Positions 50,701-61,700 of a stretch of DNA of 64,000 nucleotides are shown in pieces; position 1 is the stretch's first letter, and every line of letters begins with the position of its first letter. A program made the translations under genes and the position numbers. Origin of the DNA: Nautilus pompilius. Its lineage: Eukaryota > Mollusca > Cephalopoda > Nautilida > Nautilidae. The stretch covers positions 930,001 through 994,000 of the forward strand of contig JACATO010000059.1 in assembly GCA_018389105.1 (NCBI GenBank). Direction: 5' to 3'. Below the pieces are notes generated by a model, which saw only the letters and a list, made by a program, of their open reading frames with translations, ran no database searches and was not told the DNA's origin.

Positions 50701-52802
50701 AATGACACAGAATATGCAGCAGTCTGATCGGTTTGTGGCATATTTTGTGAGTCCTTCACTCTTTATTCAAACTAAAAGCAAAAAGTTGTAGAAAAAATAT
50801 AATAGTTTGGATTATTTGAGAACTTTGAATGTGAATATCAAGACAGATTTTTGTACTTCTAAGTGCAGGTATACTATGTTAGTTAGCTTTGTGCTGTTTA
50901 CATAATACATTAGGAGCAAGAGTAGATAAATTTATTCTGCTTTTCAGAACTTTGAGTAAAAAAAAATTACTTGGGGAAATAACCATTTATCTTGATCTCA
51001 TATTTCATAGCAAGCATTTCATGAACATTTACAGTTACTCAAAGCCTGCCCAAGTTACTCTGTGCTGGGTGGAATAATTTAAATTCAGAGAGATTATTTG
51101 TTAGACTTCTAGGAACATCATTTCTATATAAAATTGTATGGCAGCCAGGCATTTGAAGGATATTATTTTTAAACATAGGCTTGATATTTATTTGTGAAAA
51201 GAGGCTCATGTATCTAATTTCTAAAAACTTGCTTACTCTTTCTCTCTCGCTAAATTTGTCTTCCATCTCACAGCTAGCGAGTTACAGGGAATTTCTCTTT
51301 AAGCACTTGCTGCTTTTACATAAGTTATGATCTTTGTATGTAAATAAAAGGCTTTGAAAAATTTCAAAATCACTTTGTATAGAAAGGACTCACCTTTTGA
51401 TGTGCATTGAGACAGAAATAAGAAGATAATTCAAATTGTTAACAGTATTTAAATTAAGATAAAAGGGTGAAAAAAATATATATTGCCTCTCTGAATAGTT
51501 TGACTACAGCTACTTTAAAAATACAGGGAATAAAGACTCTTCTTTAAAAAAAGTTTTTCTGTGTGAAATCTACCTTTTTTGTTTCTTTATGACGGCTATG
51601 TAGGCTTGATTCTGCTTAAGAGACTCCACATCACTTCTCTCTGAAGAAGAAAAGCGGTACTTTTGCTGACTATCACACAGCACAGCGTTTTGGCCATGTT
51701 TGAATTGATTTTTTTTTTTTAATATGGATTAGAAATCATCAGCAGATTCCATTTCTAGTATGCAGAAGTGATGCAGTAGCACCACAATAAAATAGAAGGA
51801 TAAAATTATATAAACAAATGTTATATGGCTGCTCATTGATGTATATGTATGTATTTATATATAATAATTTATACGCTAACAATATGTTATTTGATTTCTC
51901 TGTGTTCATGTTCTCGCTGTGGAATAGGTTGCTCGCTTACTGGAGAACATAGTGCATTGTTTAATGTGAACAAAGACTGACTTGGTGTAAACATAGTAAT
52001 GAGTTAATTATGTCTCATTGTGGTTTCTGTGAGAGCTAAATATAGCCAGGGACATGGATGGATGGATCTTGTTCTGATGACAGTGCCAGCCAGATACGTA
52101 TGTACATACATTGAGTGAGGTTTCTGTAGTCAGGATCAATGAAGTAGCTGACACTGCTGCCAGCCTACCTGCCTATCTTGAGGTATAAGACTTACAGCTA
52201 GCATTGTTGATGTTAAGTTCATAGGGCTTTATCAGCATTGTGGTTGCATAGCAACAAAAATGAGTTGAGAATATTTTTCTGAAAATGTGGCAAGGACTAT
52301 GGAGGATGACATCTGTTGCCTGCTTAAGATTAACTGGTAGACATTTATTGGTGAATTTTCCAGTTAATCATCAACATCTATAAGTACCGTAATGCAAAAT
52401 ATGTGTGCAACTAACAAGATGCATTTGGAATTTTACGCTATGGAGATATCGTACCAGTATTTCAGTAATGTACTAATGAGCATTGGTTCTTTTGATTTCC
52501 TTAGCAGATGTGAGTTAATGACATAAATAACAATACCAGGAATAAATGTGACAAATGTACAAACAGTTGCTGCTAATAATCCAAACAAAGGAACAAAACT
52601 AGTTATTGTTTTAGCTTTTTGATCTGTTGCTTAACTTTTCTCCTGAAACAAATAATATGGAAAACTGACTGTAGAAGTATGGCCATGTTACCACTGTATC
52701 ATTGATATGCTTCAGAAAATCAGTAGATTTTGAAAAAAATCATTTCACAGATATGCTGCTTTACACAAAACCTGAGAAATGGAAACAAATTTTTCTCCTT
52801 AG
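47763..52802. other. No supported gene; putative intron
   Basis: AT-rich, with (TA)n at 48273-48292 and (GATT)n at 50262-50290. A strong acceptor at about 49601 leads into a short frame without a donor. A GC-richer segment at 52125-52184 has a short frame ending CTTGAG|GTATAA and could be a small exon upstream of 52803, but support is thin. Confidence 0.45.
50262..50290. repeat. (GATT)n microsatellite
   Basis: Seven tandem GATT units. Confidence 0.95.
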
Positions 52803-53151
52803 AATTTCAGACATGATTGTCTGGAATTTCCACAGTGAAGATGCTTCTGCATTCTATGGTATTGTCTGTCAAAACTGACAAAACTACGTTGCTGTCATGG
52901 TGATTTTCAAGTTTTTAATCCACAAATGCCGTAAAGCGAACATCTTCTTTAAGAAAAAGCAGCAAGTACCTGCCAGTATGAGCCAGCAGACCTCCAACCC
53001 CATTGACTTTTACTTACAAGGTCGTCATGAACGAGCCATGGTTCGTCTTTGTGCCTTGCTGTGGATTTCCAAGATCCAGGAACATCATGTGGTTGATAGA
53101 CATTTCACCCAGCGGCGTGGATTGGCCATGCTAGACACTGTACCAAATATG
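52803..53151 (+). CDS. Candidate coding exon with an in-frame TGA, unknown protein
   Basis: A strong acceptor (AAATTTTTCTCCTTAG) ends at 52802 and the donor ATATG|GTAGGA follows 53151. One frame is open across the whole interval except a single TGA at 52876-52878. Before it the peptide reads MIVWNFHSEDASAFYGIVCQ. After it come a short hydrophobic stretch (NYVAVMVIFKFLI), a basic stretch (HKCRKANIFFKKK) and a hydrophilic part (SNPIDFYLQGRHERAMVRLC; HHVVDRHFTQRRGLAML). From the ATG at 52897 to the donor are 85 codons in phase 0. Composition is clearly richer in GC and CpG than the flanks, especially after 52970. I do not recognise the protein. The true exon may begin downstream of the TGA. Confidence 0.5.
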
Positions 53152-53416
53152 GTAGGAATACCTTTATCTACTAGTGTGTTCATGCATTCTTATAACAAAA
53201 AAGTTATAAATTTACTTTTAATTATGGTACAACAGTTAAATGTGTTTTCATGCACAACCATGTCACTGTCTTATTCAGTGATTAAATTAACTAATTTGAT
53301 TACTTTTTTAAAAAAACATTTTGTATTCAGATATTTCTTTTACTGTGATAAACAACCTCTGAGATAACTTTTCATGCCTCTGCTATCTGAAGATGTGTAC
53401 AATCAATATTAGAAAT

Positions 53417-54492
53417 AATTATGGAAACACACACAGGATACACACAAATAATGAGTAATTGCAACAGAGACATTTATAATACACATACAATAAATTACTA
53501 TAGAATTATACAAAATAAAAATGAAGTTGTATAATGTATTAGTATTTTGACATAGGAGCCCTTTGCTTTATATAGAGAATGGAACCTTGTTTTCATGCTA
53601 TTAACGTCAACAGGTTATTAATGTAATGAGTTACCATTTAACATTTTCAGTAGTCATTAGTCATATAACTCCATATAGTCTCAATAATGTTGATATGAGG
53701 ACTTTGTACAGACTAAGGCATTTTTATGAGTCTTACACCAACCTCCTAATGTTCCAAATAGTTTTCACCACATTGGCTAAAGGTTTTGATCATTGCCATT
53801 CAATGAAATGTCTTCTTTGGGGGGATGGCATGATGGATGAGAACCCACCTGTAAGTGTCAGTATGCCCCATACTTGTATTGATCCACCATGCTTCACTAA
53901 CTGTTACATTGCTCACCATCCACTCTCAAACAAACTGCTGCTGATTACTGCCTAACAGTTTATACTTGGAGAGACTTCCAGGTTTGGTCCTCCAACTGTT
54001 TCATTTCAGCCTTGTTCTTTGGTTTCTTCTCCTCAGCAAAGGTTTCTGAGCAACTACATATCCATTGCAACAACATGAACCAATACATATCTTAAAGGTT
54101 AACATCCATACTTGCAGATAGGCCATTTTGTAAGGTTTCCACTGGCTCATCATCTATCATGCAGAAAACAATACCTTACATACAGCTTTAAAACATGAAG
54201 TCAGGCTGAAATTTGCTCCATGGAGTAGCCTTTAGTAGCTAAAACTTTGATTTCTATATGCTTGTTATGTGATATTTTCATCTTATTCATCACACTACAA
54301 TGATATCTCTGCCTATGCTTTTATAGTCCTACAGGTGTATCGCTCTCTGACTGTTTGCATGACAACCAATCACAATATGTTATATAAACATGTGAATGTA
54401 TTATGGAGCCATCTAATTTCTGCACATAAGATTTGATTGTATCACACATTATTTGCATTTAATACCAAGTTTTTTTTTCCGTTTCCATAATT
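53417..54492 (-). mobile_element. Tc1-type transposon fossil (d) with inverted ends
   Basis: AATTATGGAAAC at 53417-53428 and its exact complement GTTTCCATAATT at 54481-54492 define an element of about 1.08 kb. On the - strand, about 53894-53860 reads KHGGSIQVWG, the conserved Tc1 'KHGGGSIQVWGCF' motif. About 53802-53768 reads EWQ-stop-SKPLANVV, a decayed 'EWPPQSPDLNPIENLW'. The order is correct for Tc1. Many stops and frameshifts are present. The full terminal repeat probably extends a little beyond the 12-bp match. Confidence 0.78.
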
Positions 54493-54496
54493 CAGT

Positions 54497-54519
54497 TCTC
54501 TGTGTGTGTGTGTGTGTGC
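54497..54519. repeat. (TG)n microsatellite
   Basis: About 10 GT/TG units next to the right end of Tc1 fossil (d). Confidence 0.9.
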
Positions 54520-55959
54520 ACTTATGGAATATGTTAGAAATATCTCATAGTATAAACCTGAAGTAACTAGGAATTCTGTAAACTGCTTAATTTGGACTGT
54601 GTGTGACTGCACTTGCCTGGTATCAACACGCTGTTAAGAATAAACTTTCATGCTAATAGCTTGTTATCAGAAAACCTATTTAGTTTTTTTTTAAAGACCA
54701 TTTCCAAATTTATCATAGACAGCTTGTTCAGTTAATACGAGGAGATTTCTATGGTCGAGTTCTTTCCACTTACCCATAGTTTGGTTACTGAAATATTTTT
54801 CTAATGTGGTTTAACTACATATTCTAGTATGTGTGTAATGATGTTGATAATAAATACTTATCAGGGCTTTTTAATAATATCTGTAAAGTAGACCAATCAT
54901 AAAAATAAAAAGAAAATTTATTTTAAATCACTAGAAAACTACATGATTAATAAAAAAGTGACACCAGTATTATGATATATGACTAAAGCATCTCTGAAAG
55001 CTGGTAAAACTAAATTAAAATTTCTGATATGAAAATGCTTTTGATTGATCTTTTTCTCAAAATATATCTGGTTTGCGTAACTGTCTGGTACTGTAGAAAA
55101 CACTAGACATGAAGTTGGTGCCAGTCCTCTGCACCCAGATAACTCTCTGAGTTTTATCTCTTTGCAGAAAATCTTGAGCTGGAAAATCTCTACCAGTATA
55201 TAGGTGCCTTGTTACAGAAATATTGCATGTAATTAGGATCATGTACCTTGATACAGCACATAGTTCAATCAGCAGCTGCTCCAATACAGATGTAAAGTCA
55301 CAAGTATTTACATACATCGGCAAGTGCTTTGATGCAGCGCACAAAGTCTGTTTCTTGTGGTCAGGGGAAAGCAGAGTGTGAATGAATATTTTTGTGAAAA
55401 CTGAGAGGACAAGACAGAAAACGTAAAGACAAAACAAAAGGCGATGTGTGGTGCTAATCATTTGAGAAAACTAGAGTAAAATTGGATAGATAAATAAATA
55501 ATGAATAGCAAAAGGTTTTCCAAATGTTATTTCTCTGTGAGCTTTTTGCACCCTTCCTCCTATTTCAGACAGTAACTATTATCATACACCGCCATGGAAC
55601 ATTTTCACATGTCTCCGCAAAAACCTGCCCCTAACTGCACTCATCTACAAGGTGACTAGTATCTCATCCAATGTGAGCCTAACGAATATTAAGAATATGA
55701 TTTCTGTTAACTTTTATGTCTTGTTTTATTCATCATTTGCTATTTTGTCTTTTGCCACCATAATATTCGAGGATCATAGAAACAACCACAAGATGTTCTG
55801 TTTATTTGTTTATTGAGTTTGTAAGTTTTTCCTGTTTCATACATCTTTGCCTCAAAACAGATGGAACTTATCAGTGGAATTGCAGCTTTTATTTCTTTTT
55901 TGGGATTGATCTGTTTTGTAACTACAGAAGATGAATTACTAATTATATACATAATTCTA
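54520..55959. other. No supported gene; one long unexplained open frame
   Basis: A - strand frame of 134 codons (55461-55057) is the longest open frame not explained by a transposon or candidate exon. It has a hydrophobic N-terminal segment (RLLFCLYVFCLVLSVFTKIF) that could be a signal or membrane anchor, but no family match, splice context or composition support. The + strand of the same region has a good acceptor at about 55176 followed by a short frame. Confidence 0.3.
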
Positions 55960-57286
55960 CGAGGTCTGTCGAAAAAGTATCTGACTTTAGTTTTTCCAGT
56001 GGGAAGTAATGACGTTAGGGAGGCAAAAGTGTGCATAGTGGAGCCGCATGCCTTCATGCGCATGCATGGTTTTTGGTGGGCTTGCTGGATGTGTCAGTCG
56101 TTGTCAGGCAGCCAGCGTGTGAGATGCTGTACCACTTACTCGTTGCATATTCATTCCACCCGTGATGACAGAACGTGGAGCAACGATCTTGCATCAGGTT
56201 TTGCCAAAAGCTTGGAGATACCAAAGCGGAAACAATTTGCAAAATTCAACAGGTTTTTGGTGGCAATGCCATGAGTGTTACACAAATTAAAGAATGGTAC
56301 AACAGGTTCAAAGATAGCCACACAGTGGTGGAGAGTGACCAGCATTCTGCGAGGCTGTCAACAAGCCACAATGCAATTGTTATCGAGAAAGTGCGGACCT
56401 TGATAATGGAGGATTGTTGTTTGACAGTGCATGAAATTGGTGATGAGGCTGGGATCAGTAAAGATTCTGCACATGCAATTTTAAAGGAAGATTTGGGCTT
56501 GCGCAGAGTGGCAGTGAAATTTGTGCCCAAGCTGCTTTCTCAGGAACAACAACAACTTCGTCTTGAGGTTGCACAGGACCTACTTGATACTGCCAACAGG
56601 GATCCTGAGTTCCAGAATACTGTGATAACTGGAGATGAGATGTGGGTGTATGAGTACGATCAGGAAACCAAAGCACAGTTATCACAGTGGAAGCACCCAA
56701 CGTCGCCAAGGCCCAAAAAAGCACGTCAGGTCTGGAGCAAAATCAAGGTGATGCTGACTGTTTTCTTCTACTACCGAGGCGTTGTGCATCACGAATACGC
56801 ATCAGAAGGACAGACAGTTACAAAAGAGTACTATCAGGAAGTCCTCTGATGTTTTCGTGATGCAGTTCGGCGTAAGAGACCAGATCTGTGGGCCTCGCAA
56901 AACTGGCAGCTGCATCATTACAACGTCCCGGCTCATTCGTTGCAGCTGATCCAAGATTTGGCAAAGAAAGGCATTTTGCTCATTTGCCAGGCTCCCTACT
57001 CTCCAGACATGGCTCCTTCTGACTTCTGGTTGTTCCCAAAAACGAAAATGCCACTGAAAGGCTCCCGCTTTGAAAGCGGAAAGGACATCATGCAGAATAT
57101 GACGGCAGAGCTGATAGCCATTCTCGAAGAAACATTCTAGACGTGCTTTGAACAGTGGAAGGATCACTGGGCTAAGTGTGTGGAGGCACAAGTGGCCTAC
57201 TTTGAAGGGGATAAGCAATTGAACCCCACCAAGTACGTAATTTTTTTTTCCAAGCCTAAGGTCGGATACTTTTTCGACAGACCTCA
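55960..57286 (+). mobile_element. mariner element copy 3, both ends and TA duplication
   Basis: The left end CGAGGTCTGTCGAAAAAGTA follows TA at 55958-55959. The right end (complement TGAGGTCTGTCGAAAAAGTA) precedes TA at 57287-57288. The element is 1327 bp with near-perfect inverted repeats. It is the only coding transposon remnant on the + strand. Leader, gene and tail align with copies 1 and 2 along their whole length. Confidence 0.95.
56165..57280 (+). pseudogene. mariner transposase, broken (copy 3)
   Basis: The start ATG at 56165 is followed by a 2-bp loss, so the frame is only right from about 56175. From there it is open to TGA at 56847-56849 and, past that stop, in the same frame to TAG near 57138. 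Visible parts are the DNA-binding region (KLGDTKAETICKIQQVF; SKDSAHAILKEDLGLRRVAV), the first catalytic Asp in TGDEMWVYEYD, then HHYNVPAH, where the second catalytic Asp is replaced by Tyr, and YSPDMAPSDFWLFP with the third Asp. A 3-bp loss (QDFLAKK to QDLAKK) shortens the 34-residue spacing between the second and third catalytic residues to 33. The enzyme is inactive on several counts. Confidence 0.93.
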
Positions 57287-57780
57287 TATTTTTCCTCTAG
57301 ATTTTGTAAGCATGCTACAATATGGTTTCTGATTTTCTTTCTTGGATTATGATTTGGGAGGGAAATGTGTGGTAGAAAACATCCAAATCATGTACATGCA
57401 AAAAACTGGTACTTGTAAGGTGATTTTGTTCAAATTTTAGGGTGAAGTTAATACACATTTATCCTGAGTATACAAACAAATCCGCTTATGTTAAGGGACC
57501 ATTTTCTTTATATTTGGTTATATTTCTTTCCAAAAGCTTTAAAAAACATTTAAAAACATTGGGCACCTTAAGGGCTGGAATAAAGATTTGCTGGTTGTGA
57601 CTTGACTGGCTCTCTTCAGCAAGCAGTCATGGAAGATGGAAGTACTGTAAAGTACACTGCCAATCTTTGGACACGAATCATTAAAGTTGATCATTTTGCC
57701 AGAAAAATAAGTGGCTTGACAGTTTACTTAATTCAAGATTTATGTTCAGTGCCTAAGCATGCATTGGAATTGATTCTCAG

Positions 57781-57858
57781 CATGATGTGCTGGAGTTCAT
57801 ATTTACATGTCAAGAGCCTGTCTACAATGATTTGTCTCTAAATTTGCTTGCATACAAA
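57781..57858 (+). CDS. Candidate internal coding exon, 78 nt, unknown protein
   Basis: The acceptor GAATTGATTCTCAG ends at 57780 and the consensus donor GCATACAAA|GTGAGT begins at 57859. The 26 codons between read HDVLEFIFTCQEPVY then NDLSLNLLAYK, in phase 0 at both ends like the candidate exons at 27331 and 52803. The sequence is helix-forming and protein-like. I do not recognise it. The pyrimidine tract is short, which lowers confidence. Confidence 0.38.
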
Positions 57859-58705
57859 GTGAGTATTTATTGTCTGTCTTCTAAGACCCACTCATCCTTG
57901 CATACCAACCATGTTCTGAAGCAGAACTGTCATTGAAACATTCTCCTGGGTTCTCCTTCCTCCTTATCAGCATCTCTTTGTATATGTCTAGCCTCACCCT
58001 GGCATGGTAGCTCCTCCATTTATATAGTCAGCACCACTGCCGGCAGTTATTAATACTGACACATACATAAAGTTCATTTGATGAATATTCAGGATAAATA
58101 TTTGGATTTTCACTGGTTTGGAAAAAAAGGATTTCTCTTTCTCTCTCTTAACTATAGGTTAACTATAAGTATTTTCGTGTTCTAATTTTTGGCTCTACAA
58201 GTGACACATGCAGTATTCTTTTTTTAAATAACTTTTGTGGTATCATGCAGCAACTTTTATGTAACTTGTGAGTGCAAGTCAAGTAACCAAATGCTTGAGT
58301 CACACAAAAATGTCGTTTAGAAAAATGTGTAAATAATAAAATGGATATGCTTAACAAACATATTTTAAAAAAAAAAAACAGTTTACATTGCAGATATTTT
58401 CATAATAAAAGGCTGTGAGAGAAAAGTTGCTCTTCAAATGGAGTTATGTCATTTGATCTTATTACACTAAATTATTATTATTAGTAGTAATAGTAGTGGT
58501 GGTGGTGGTATTAAAGTGATTGGCTGAATAAAGCCTATTTAACTCATTTTTTTCTCAGCTTTAAACATTTGAAAATGTTTGACGAGCCTGCCTTCTTATT
58601 TCTGTAGCTAGCACACTTTAACAGAGTTAATTTAATGTACTTCCTAACACTGTGTCTTCTCCTGTAATATCATGAGGGGGCAGAGCAGTAAACCATTATA
58701 TCCAG

Positions 58706-58768
58706 CATTACTTTCCAAGAAACTTTAGAATGTCAGCTGCAATGTTCTTACTTAAGCACAAATCGTGG
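58706..58768 (+). CDS. Weak candidate exon
   Basis: ATATCCAG at 58705 could be an acceptor, and TCGTGG|GTGAGT is a good donor. The 21 codons between (HYFPRNFRMSAAMFLLKHKS, then W) are in phase 0, so they could follow the 57781-57858 exon. The acceptor is poor and the frame is short. Confidence 0.17.
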
Positions 58769-61700
58769 GTGAGTTACCTTTGTTGCTGTGGTGCATGCAT
58801 GTGCATGTGCAAAACATTCTAAATATTTTAACCCTGATTTGTGGAAAGTAAAAATTAGAAAGTTATTTTTTAAAAAATTTAGAAAAAACCGAAACCTCCA
58901 AACAAATTAAATGAAACAAAATATGACAGAACTTTAGGTAATCCTACCCTCGTGCCATCTTAGCATCACTGTTCATGAAAGCTGGGCTTGTAAGGAATCT
59001 GAAACAGGCTCCATTCTGCTAGTTATTAGGAAGCACAGGCAGCCCCTCACAAACTAAACGTGGCTACATTTCTCTCTTTTTGACTTAATTGTAAATATCT
59101 TAGTTGTGATGTCAGGGATTCTATATCAACCCTAGCAGTATATTTTGGCAGTCAGGTTTTAGCTAATCTGCCTGGCATGAGTAGAATTTACCATCTTTCA
59201 TTGCATTGTGAAGGTTTTATTTTTGGCATTTGATAAAATCTAGTTTCATACTCTCTCTCACCTGCTGGGTTGGTTAACTGTCGTCACCTGTCTGACAACC
59301 GGTTACTGCACTCACAGCTTTGGAGAAATAACCATTTCCAAATGTATATATTTTTACTGTAGTTTTATTTTAGAGATCAGCATATGTTTGTTAGGGTTTT
59401 AACAAGCAGAGATCTGTCTACCTGTTGCTGATACTGTGACCTAGCAGCCATTAACACTGGCTGGTGTACACATTTCTCTAGGCATTCAAAATAAATGTTA
59501 GAAAATCACTCTTAATTGGTTGACTAGCAAGCAACTAGTTAATTTTTCCTGTCTTTTTTTTAAAATAAACAAAATACAAAAATTGCAAAAAATAATTGAA
59601 ATGTTTGCTTCTATACAGTAAAAATAAACTGTTTGGGCAATTCTGAGATATCTAAATCTCATATCATGGATACAGGTATTATGATATGGCAGGTTAAATT
59701 ACGTAGTTAAGACTGGAGAGTTATTGCTGATATGTTATTTACAGAAAGGATTTTTTAAAAAAATTCCTACTTTCATCAGTACACACTATAGTAGCACTTC
59801 ACAGAACTAAACCCTGACAATGGCTTCTGTCCATCCCCCCACCTGAGCTTGAAACAAGGACTTGCTGTATAAATAAAGTGGCTTGTAGAGATTGGGGACA
59901 AGCTATGAGTGAAAATTCTATCTTGGGAATGGTAATACTGGAGGTGTGAAATGTTTGAACTAATCCTCTGCTTTCTTTAAATTACATATTTTGAATTTTT
60001 GTAAATATAACATTCAAATTCTCCTGACCTGCTTTCACGGTTGTTTTCCACCATTACTTCATAAGTAAAAGCTCAAGGTAAACATCTTGTATCTGTATCA
60101 AAAGAATTTTTTTTTGAAAGGTAAGTGTTTGTTTTCTGCCATTAGCTTGAGTTCACAGTCATAGAGCTAGTTCATTTCTCAAGAACACACTTTATTCTCT
60201 GAATGTATTCACAGTGTTGGTACAAGGTTCACAGAGCTTAGTCCTTTGCAGATGGACATTTTTGGAAGTTTCCAGCTAGAAAAATGAGAAACTGACTGCT
60301 ACCATTGATCTACCAGGATGTTGCTATATTGAAAGGCCATTGCTGGTTGTTATACTCTATTTATAGGGAAACATTCAGTGAGACTTTTTTATGAGGCCAA
60401 CAGATCAGCCATGTCATCTTTATTTCTTACTAGTTTTTGGGCCCAATAGATTGACCCTATCATCTCTGGTGGGTGAATATAACACTCTTGACTCTGTAAG
60501 CTTTGTTTATACACTTTAATAATTCTTTTGAGTAAGTGTTTTAATATCTCAGAACTACATTGCAAGATCTTTTTTATTTAAAAAGGTAATTGTAAACATT
60601 AATTAGTGATGATTTAAAATAAACATACACATATCATAAAGGCTTTTTTTAAAATTTTTTTTACTGACTTATGTCAGTTTGATAACTGTATGAGATAGAC
60701 ATGTATGGCTGCCAGTGGAAGAGAAGTTCTTTGAAACTTTGAGACAAACAGAAATGGACAAATTTTTCAAATTGCAGTTAAAGTTAACTCAACTCTTGTT
60801 TTATGGTCCAGAACCAGATATCTTGCATTATGGATTACTATAGTCGGCACCTTTACATGTAGCCTGTGTGTTCTCTTCACTACACCATTACCATTTATTT
60901 GTATCTTATTTTGCATTTTTCTATGAACCAAGCTACCATATGAACTTATCCATTATAGTTATTTATTTGTAATCATGGCTTATAAACAGTTGTTCTGGTT
61001 TGCTGCATGACATTGATGGTTACTGTTGGGTATCATATAGCTAGTGTGTGATGTTCTTATTAGCTCTGCTGATAGCAGAAATCAGGGTTAGTTAGTGTGG
61101 TGGCCCTGTTGTGGCTGGAAAGTTATTTTAGTGACATCTACATAAATAAGCCAGTTCATGTACTCTGAATCTGGGCCACAACTGATGCGCACACTGTTTT
61201 GAGTCATGTAAATCCAACATTTTATAATGATGTTAACTTTTAAAAAAATTTACTTTATTATTTTTAATGTTTAGACAAAGATAAATTATCCTTATTGCAA
61301 GATTTTAAAATTTCCCAATAGAATATTGGGTTAGTTAATGTTACTGAGTCTATGAATAAGAATTACAGTAGCTATGATTTACATGGCACTGATAACATCC
61401 ATACTGTGAAAAAACAGTCTCTGTACACGTTAACAAAGAGATTTTGGAAGAAGTTCAGTTTAATTCTGACTTTTTTAGTTTATCCAGTTGTCCATGGGCT
61501 CTGGAAAATATTTTTCTATGATTTAACATCTTTAATATGGTGAATTGCATACAAATATGAAAATTTTAATGAACTTATTGCGATTCAGATGGTATCTTAT
61601 TTTTCATTGGAGATAAAGAAGATTATTGCACTGATCACCAAATATCAGAATAATTAATTAGTGTAAATATTATTTTAAATGATTCCAGTTTAGATATGAA

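Noticed and set aside
53626-53955. 109-codon + strand frame
   Set aside because: It lies opposite the conserved Tc1 motifs of fossil (d), so it is an antisense shadow.
56246-56530. - strand frames across mariner copy 3, including 57287-56802
   Set aside because: Antisense shadows of the + strand transposase and terminal repeat.
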